Shown here: piece by piece, positions 46,065-50,171 of the stretch
How the letters are laid out: every line of letters begins with the position of its first letter
Numbering within the stretch: position 1 is the stretch's first letter
Assembly (NCBI GenBank): GCA_021325145.1
Contig: JAJPHR010000036.1
Coordinates: 1-50,171 of the forward strand
DNA: 50,171 nucleotides
Source of the DNA: Verrucomicrobiota bacterium
Lineage (GTDB): Bacteria > Verrucomicrobiota > Verrucomicrobiia > Limisphaerales > Pedosphaeraceae
Direction: 5' to 3'
Notes under the pieces: model-generated
Database searches by the model: none
What the model saw: only the letters and a program-made list of their open reading frames with translations
Told to the model about the DNA's origin: nothing
Position numbers and translations under genes: made by a program

Positions 46065-47618
46065 TCAATGGCGGAAATGCCGCACGCCGGTGAAGGCCAT
46101 TGCGAGGTCGCGCTCGTCCGCAGCGGCAATCACCTCCGCATCGCGCACCGATCCGCCGGGTTGAATCGCCGCCGTCGCGCCCGCCTCGGCAGCCGCCACC
46201 AAGCCATCGGGAAAAGGGAAGAAGGCATCGCTGCAAACCACGCTGCCCCGGAGGGGAAGTCCCGCCTCGCCGGCCTTCCACACCGCGATGCGGCTCGAAT
46301 CCACGCGGCTCATCTGGCCAGCCCCAATGCCGAGCGTGCGGTCGGCGGCCGCGTACAGGATTGCGTTGGACTTGATATGCTTTACAACCCGCCAGCCGAA
46401 CAGCATGGCCGCCAACTCTGCGGGGGTTGGCTGGCGGTGGGTCACAATCTTCAAATCCGCCGTCGAAGTAATCTTGTGGTCGCGCTCCTGCAGCAGGAAT
46501 GACTCCCATCCCACGCTGCGAATCTCCCACGCTTTATCCGCGCGCGGTTTTTCGAGCAGCCTCAAAAGGCGGAGATTCTTCTTCTTTTGCAACACGGCCA
46601 GGGCTTCGACGCTGAAGTCGGGCGCGACGATGACCTCGCTGAAAATTTCGGCGATGGCCTCGGCACAAGGGAGATCCAGCGGTTGATTGACGGCAATGAT
46701 GCCGCCGAACGGAGCCTGTTTGTCGGTCGCGTAGGCCTTGTCCCAGGCCTCGCGCAGGTTCTTTCCCTGGCCAACGCCGCATGGGTTCGTGTGCTTAAGG
46801 ATGGCCAGGGTCGGGGTGTCCCCGGCAAACTCACCCATGAGGCTGGCGGCCGCCGTCAGATCGAGAATGTTGTTGTACGAAAGTTCCTTGCCGTGCAATT
46901 GGCGGAAGTAATCATGAAACCGTCCATACAAAGCGGCAGCCTGGTGCGGATTTTCACCGTAACGCAGGGCCTGGGCCAGCGGTGCCTGGATGGCGAGCGT
47001 CCCCGGGAGGTCCGCCGGGGCGTTGCCGGCAAAAGCGCGGCCCAGATGCGCGCTGATCGCGGCGTCGTACGCCGCCGTGCGCGCGAAAACCTTGGCGGCG
47101 AGCCGGCGGCGCAATTCCAGCGAGGTGCCGCCCGTCTCCGCAACCTGCCGCTCCACTTCCGGGTAATCCGCCGGGTCCACGACCACCGTGACGCTTTCGT
47201 GGTTCTTGGCCGCACTGCGCAACATCGAGGGGCCGCCGATGTCGATGTTCTCAATGGCCTCGGCAAGCGTTGCGTCCGGTTTCGCCACCGTTTGTTCGAA
47301 GGGATACAAATTCACCACCACGAGATCGATGGGCTGGATCTGGTGGGTAGCGGCGGCGGCTTCGTGATTTGCGTTGCCGCGAATGTAGAGCAGGCCCCCG
47401 TGGATCTTTGGGTGGAGCGTTTTGACCCGGCCATCCATCATTTCGGGAAAGCCGGTGTACGCGCTCAGGTCCATTACTTCCAAGCCGGCCTCGCGCAGCG
47501 CTTTGGCGGTGCCTCCGGTGGAAATCAATTCGACGCCGGCAGTGATCAGGGCCTTTGCGAGGGGAAGCAGGCCGGTTTTATCGGAAACAGAAAGCAAGGC
47601 GCGCTGGATTTTTGCCAT
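46065..47618 (-). CDS. purH: Bifunctional AICAR formyltransferase / IMP cyclohydrolase PurH
   Basis: The 517-residue enzyme catalyses the last two steps of de novo purine synthesis: AICAR plus 10-formyl-THF to FAICAR, then ring closure to IMP. The IMP cyclohydrolase domain covers about 1-190 ([42 protein letters not shown]). The AICAR transformylase domain covers about 195-517 ([14 protein letters not shown], then KHTNPCG at 275-281 with the catalytic Lys-His). The length is normal. No purine riboswitch or regulator site is visible upstream. It is convergent with the EPS cluster, with 21 bp between the stops. Confidence 0.96.
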   Translation of the reverse strand: MAKIQRALLSVSDKTGLLPLAKALITAGVELISTGGTAKALREAGLEVMDLSAYTGFPEMMDGRVKTLHPKIHGGLLYIRGNANHEAAAATHQIQPIDLVVVNLYPFEQTVAKPDATLAEAIENIDIGGPSMLRSAAKNHESVTVVVDPADYPEVERQVAETGGTSLELRRRLAAKVFARTAAYDAAISAHLGRAFAGNAPADLPGTLAIQAPLAQALRYGENPHQAAALYGRFHDYFRQLHGKELSYNNILDLTAAASLMGEFAGDTPTLAILKHTNPCGVGQGKNLREAWDKAYATDKQAPFGGIIAVNQPLDLPCAEAIAEIFSEVIVAPDFSVEALAVLQKKKNLRLLRLLEKPRADKAWEIRSVGWESFLLQERDHKITSTADLKIVTHRQPTPAELAAMLFGWRVVKHIKSNAILYAAADRTLGIGAGQMSRVDSSRIAVWKAGEAGLPLRGSVVCSDAFFPFPDGLVAAAEAGATAAIQPGGSVRDAEVIAAADERDLAMAFTGVRHFRH

Positions 47619-47939
47619 AGACTGGAATTAAAATCTTCCAAACCACCCTTGCGAGTCAACCGGCAAATGGCGGTATTTGAGCACTGTTCTTACTCGGCAG
47701 GGACAGCGCGCTGCGATATCCCCGACCGCGCTCCAGCGGCGGAACGCGCAGGCCGAAGCCGCGCGATCCGGGCCATTCGTATTGTCGCCTGACGCTGCGC
47801 TCGGCGGCGGGATGCGTAGCGCACCATTGCCGGCCAAGGCATGACAACGGTATTGAGATGCACCCAGCCAAATGCGATTGGCGAATTGACACTTGCCAAT
47901 TCGGGTAGAAGTTTGTCAGAGTACGCGCCCGTTTGGGTT
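47619..47939. other. Divergent intergenic region with dispersed element and tRNA promoter
   Basis: This space between purH and the tRNA gene is mostly occupied by copy B of the palindromic element (47682-47863). A perfect TTGACA (47886-47891) lies 48 bp before the tRNA, followed by TAGAAG at short spacing (14 bp), as a tentative tRNA promoter. Confidence 0.5.
47682..47863. repeat. Palindromic dispersed element, copy B
   Basis: It aligns end to end with 11070-11259: CACTGTTCTTACTCGG, CAGGGACA, CGCGCTGCG, CCGAAGCCG, GCGATCCGG, GTCGCCTGACGCTGCGCTCG and the final TTGAGA-GCACC are shared, at roughly 80% identity by eye with a few short indels. The right arm is more decayed than in copy A. Confidence 0.8.
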
Positions 47940-48014
47940 GCGCGGTTAGCTCAGTGGTAGAGCATTACCTTGACACGGTAGGGGTCACAGGTTCGAACCC
48001 TGTACCGCGCACCA
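47940..48014 (+). tRNA. tRNA-Val (GAC anticodon)
   Basis: The acceptor stem GCGCGGT (47940-47946) pairs with ACCGCGC (48004-48010), and CCA is encoded at 48012-48014. The D arm (GCTCAGTGGTAGAGC) and T arm (CAGGTTCGAACCCTG) are canonical. The anticodon loop TTGACAC, closed by TTACC/GGTAG, gives GAC, which reads valine GUC/GUU codons. Confidence 0.97.
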
Positions 48015-48107
48015 TCGCAAGCAGCGATTTTTCAACAGCTAAGGAATCGTATTCCGGTCGCAGACAGCATTGTAACATGCAGACCGTCAAACTCTCGTTA
48101 TATTGAA

Positions 48108-49829
48108 GTGAATTTGGAAACGAACTTGCCTATGAACGAAATCGACGAGGACGAACAATTCTACCGGGACACCGAGAGCATTGCCTTTCCGAAGCTGGAT
48201 GACCAGCAACTTGCCATGCTGGAGCCGCTCGGCACGCGACGCATTCTGCGGCGCGGCGAAGTGGTGTTTAAGGCGGGCCAGCGCGACTTTGGGCTGACGG
48301 TGGTCCTGCGCGGCGAGTTGGAAGTTTTCGACTTGCTCGACGGGCGCGAACAGATCCTTGCGACTGCCAGCCCGCGGGATTTTGTCGGCGATGTGTCGAT
48401 GCTCATGGGCACGTCGGCGCTGGCCACGGCACGAGGAAAAGCGGATGAAAGCGAGATTCTGGAGGTGCCCGCAACCCGAATTCGTCAGGCGCTCGCGGAG
48501 CTGCCGCGGGTGAGCGAGCCGATTGTGCGCGCGTTTATCATGCGTCGCCGCCGGTTGCAACGTTACCGCGAGTTTGTCGGGCTACGCATCCTGGCCCAGG
48601 ACGGCTCGCGCGAAGGCCGTCAACTCGACGATTTTCTCGACAAGAACCACATCCCGCATCGGCTGATTGATTTTCAAAGCGAATACGGCCGCGCCTTATG
48701 CCAGCGCCTGCACCTGGCGAGTCGCGATTTGCCCGCGCTGATCACCGCGAACGGAATGCCGTTGCGCCGTCCATCCTTGCGCGAGGCGGCGCGGATTGTC
48801 GGCCTGCTTCGGGCGCTGCCTCACGAAGAGGAAAACGAAGTCACCTGCGATCTCGCCATCATCGGCGCCGGTCCAGCCGGTCTGGCCGCCGCGGTTTATG
48901 CCGCGTCCGAAGGGCTGAAGACCGTGGTTTTGGAAAGTTATGCGCCGGGCGGGCAAGCCGGCTCCTCCTCGCTGATCGAAAACTTTTTTGGCTTTCCCAC
49001 CGGCATTAGCGGCAGCGAACTGACTTACGGCGCGCAACTTCAAGCGTATCGCTTCGGCGCGAAATTTTCCACGCCCGCACAGGCGCTTTCGCTTGCGTTC
49101 ACCGACGGCGAGTACCGCGCCAGCCTGCAAGCTGAGGGTTGCAACGCCACTCTGCTGGCCAAGTGCGTCATCATCGCGACCGGCGCGGATTATCATCGTC
49201 TGGAGGCTGAGGGGCGCGAGAATTTCGAAGGCGCCGGCGTTTACTACGCGGCCACGGCGCGCGAAGGGCAGCTTTGCCGGGGCTCGACCGTGATCGTCGC
49301 CGGCGGCGGCAACTCGGCCGGCCAGGCCGCCATGTTTCTCTCCGAAAGCACGGAAAAGGTGTTTTTGGTGATCCGCGGCGAAGGACTTGCCAAAAGCATG
49401 TCCAGCTATCTCTCGCGCCGGGTCGAAGCGAAGGAAAACATTGAAATTCTAACGCACACGGAGATCCGGAAAATGATGGGTGGGAAAGTTCTTGAAGCTG
49501 TCGAACTGGAAAACACAAAGACGCACGAACGGCGAACGGTGCAGACAGCCGCCGTCTTTTCCATGATCGGCGCGAAGCCGTGCACCGACTGGCTGCCGCC
49601 TGAAATCGAGCGTGATGCCAAGGGCTTCATCAAAACCGGCCATGCAGTCGCCGATGCCCCGGCCTGGAAAGGCAAGGATCGTCCGCCGGGGGCGCTTGAG
49701 ACGAGTTGGCCAGGCATCTTTGCCGCGGGCGATGTGCGTTCCGGTTCGGTGAAACGTTGCGCTGCCGCGGTGGGCGAGGGGGGCACGGCTGTCGAGGGTG
49801 TGCACGACGTCCTCAGGACCTATAGCTAA
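48108..49829 (+). CDS. Cyclic-nucleotide-binding FAD oxidoreductase related to thioredoxin reductase
   Basis: The 573-residue protein joins three parts. A cNMP-binding domain covers about 27-150 (RRGEVVFKAGQRDFGLTVVLRG, PRDFVGDVSML). A thioredoxin/glutaredoxin-like segment covers about 158-235 (DDFLDKNHIPHRLIDF). A two-dinucleotide-fold oxidoreductase lies from 247, with FAD motif GAGPAG at 253-258 and NAD(P)H motif GGGNSAG at 399-405, ending in the GIFAAGDVRSGSVKR FAD signature. Where thioredoxin reductase has its CATC redox site, this protein reads YYAATARE, so both cysteines are missing and it cannot reduce thioredoxin by the standard route. The start may be GTG 48108 or ATG 48132; neither has a clear ribosome binding site. 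Confidence 0.88.
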   Translation: MNLETNLPMNEIDEDEQFYRDTESIAFPKLDDQQLAMLEPLGTRRILRRGEVVFKAGQRDFGLTVVLRGELEVFDLLDGREQILATASPRDFVGDVSMLMGTSALATARGKADESEILEVPATRIRQALAELPRVSEPIVRAFIMRRRRLQRYREFVGLRILAQDGSREGRQLDDFLDKNHIPHRLIDFQSEYGRALCQRLHLASRDLPALITANGMPLRRPSLREAARIVGLLRALPHEEENEVTCDLAIIGAGPAGLAAAVYAASEGLKTVVLESYAPGGQAGSSSLIENFFGFPTGISGSELTYGAQLQAYRFGAKFSTPAQALSLAFTDGEYRASLQAEGCNATLLAKCVIIATGADYHRLEAEGRENFEGAGVYYAATAREGQLCRGSTVIVAGGGNSAGQAAMFLSESTEKVFLVIRGEGLAKSMSSYLSRRVEAKENIEILTHTEIRKMMGGKVLEAVELENTKTHERRTVQTAAVFSMIGAKPCTDWLPPEIERDAKGFIKTGHAVADAPAWKGKDRPPGALETSWPGIFAAGDVRSGSVKRCAAAVGEGGTAVEGVHDVLRTYS

Positions 49830-50030
49830 GTGTGAGCCAGTCAATCCACGCACGTCCGTAGTATTACGGCCCGGCTCTCCGTATTTCCGGGGGTTGCGGC
49901 CAAGCCCTGCTTTGTTAGCCTTTTTCAGCAGTCCTGTTGCGCCTTCGTGATTGGAGCCATCACGAGAGTTTCTGCGGGGCATTTACGTTTGGCGCAATTG
50001 GCAGCTTAAAATACTGACGGATAAATCATT
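49830..50030 (+). promoter_or_regulatory. Structured leader upstream of the prepilin gene
   Basis: Three stems can be drawn. CCGTA (49856-49860) pairs with TACGG (49865-49869) over a GTAT loop, but the same TACGG can pair with a second CCGTA (49879-49883), so the two folds exclude each other. TCGTGAT (49945-49951) and ATCACGA (49959-49965) form a 7-bp stem. CCCGG (49870-49874) can pair with CCGGG (49887-49891). It does not match the c-di-GMP riboswitch cores I know. The promoter is not clear. Confidence 0.4.
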
Positions 50031-50171
50031 ATGAAAAAGGTGCGTTGGAGTCGGGGCTTTACATTGGTGGAAATCATGATCGTGGTGGCAATCATTGGAT
50101 TGCTGGCAACCATTGCCATCCCGAACTTTGTGCGCGCCCGTTTGAAGGCCCAACAAAGCGCCTGCATCAAC
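50031..50171 (+). CDS. Type II/IV prepilin, N-terminal part, cut by the window end
   Basis: Only the first 47 codons are present. They show a short basic leader (MKKVRWSRG), the prepilin peptidase site G-F-T-L-V-E (cleavage before Phe, Glu at +5), and the hydrophobic N-terminal helix (IMIVVAIIGLLATIAIP) followed by NFVRARLKAQQSACIN. This is the N-methylation motif of type IV pilins and type II secretion pseudopilins. Related genomes encode many such proteins. The rest of the gene lies beyond the window. Confidence 0.92.
   Translation, partial: MKKVRWSRGFTLVEIMIVVAIIGLLATIAIPNFVRARLKAQQSACIN

Noticed and set aside
49840..49910. c-di-GMP riboswitch in the prepilin leader, suggested by CACGCAC
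   Set aside because: The downstream conserved core (GGGACGCAAAGCC-like) is missing and the stems do not fit the known architecture.
49990..50010. Possible sigma-54 promoter (TTGGC...GC) before the prepilin gene
   Set aside because: The distance between the GG and GC elements is not the required one, so the consensus is not met.

Overview
The window looks like a chromosomal segment of a Verrucomicrobiota bacterium, most likely from the Pedosphaera/Limisphaerales side of the phylum. This is inferred from the mix of genes and not from a marker phylogeny. The signs are CRTAC1-like (FG-GAP/VCBS plus ASPIC/UnbV) proteins, very large secreted LamG/immunoglobulin proteins, a type II/IV prepilin, a dnaB-bamA-ompH run, and intergenic DNA rich in palindromic repeats. 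It is Gram-negative (BamA, Skp, Wza-like lipoprotein, outer-membrane barrel) and fairly GC-rich.

Layout. 1-7.9 kb: three CRTAC1-like surface proteins, one carrying TPRs and a large unassigned C-terminal region. 8.3-10.3 kb: a secreted protein closed by a strong terminator, then a 1.1 kb gene-free patchwork of repeats. 11.4-15.8 kb: ClpB and a B12-binding radical SAM protein. 16.2-22.5 kb: two convergent secreted proteins that share a C-terminal module ending in RLRN. 23.2-27.8 kb: dnaB, bamA and skp/ompH. 27.9-29.1 kb: an aldo/keto reductase. 29.2-32.3 kb: two divergent ArsR-SRPBCC units, one continuing into a DUF899 protein and a small membrane protein, with two related palindromic operators between them. 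32.4-35.4 kb: a BON-domain lipoprotein, a decayed pseudogene, and a beta-helix protein with Cys-rich repeats. 35.5-40.9 kb: a sodium:solute symporter, a membrane protein, a TPR/LysM lipoprotein, an unknown protein and an ABC ATPase without a visible permease. 41.3-46.0 kb: an exopolysaccharide export cluster (outer-membrane barrel, BY-kinase, Wza-like lipoprotein, FHA membrane protein). 46.1-50.2 kb: purH, tRNA-Val, a cNMP-binding FAD oxidoreductase, and a prepilin gene cut by the window end.

How the parts work together. The capsule/EPS genes form one same-strand run from barrel to FHA protein, with a possible partial terminator between the barrel and the kinase. dnaB, bamA and skp are 3 and 16 bp apart and probably co-transcribed; BamA and Skp act in the same outer-membrane protein assembly route. 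Each ArsR gene is coupled to an SRPBCC gene, and both appear to start from promoters that overlap a palindrome of nearly identical core, with little or no leader.

I found no CRISPR array, phage, integrase, transposase, toxin-antitoxin pair or recognisable defence system. The signals most worth following up are non-coding: the paired operators with apparently leaderless starts, a leader upstream of the prepilin gene that can fold in two mutually exclusive ways, and a dispersed palindromic element of about 190 bp whose arms also occur singly, once as the C-terminal codons of a transporter gene.
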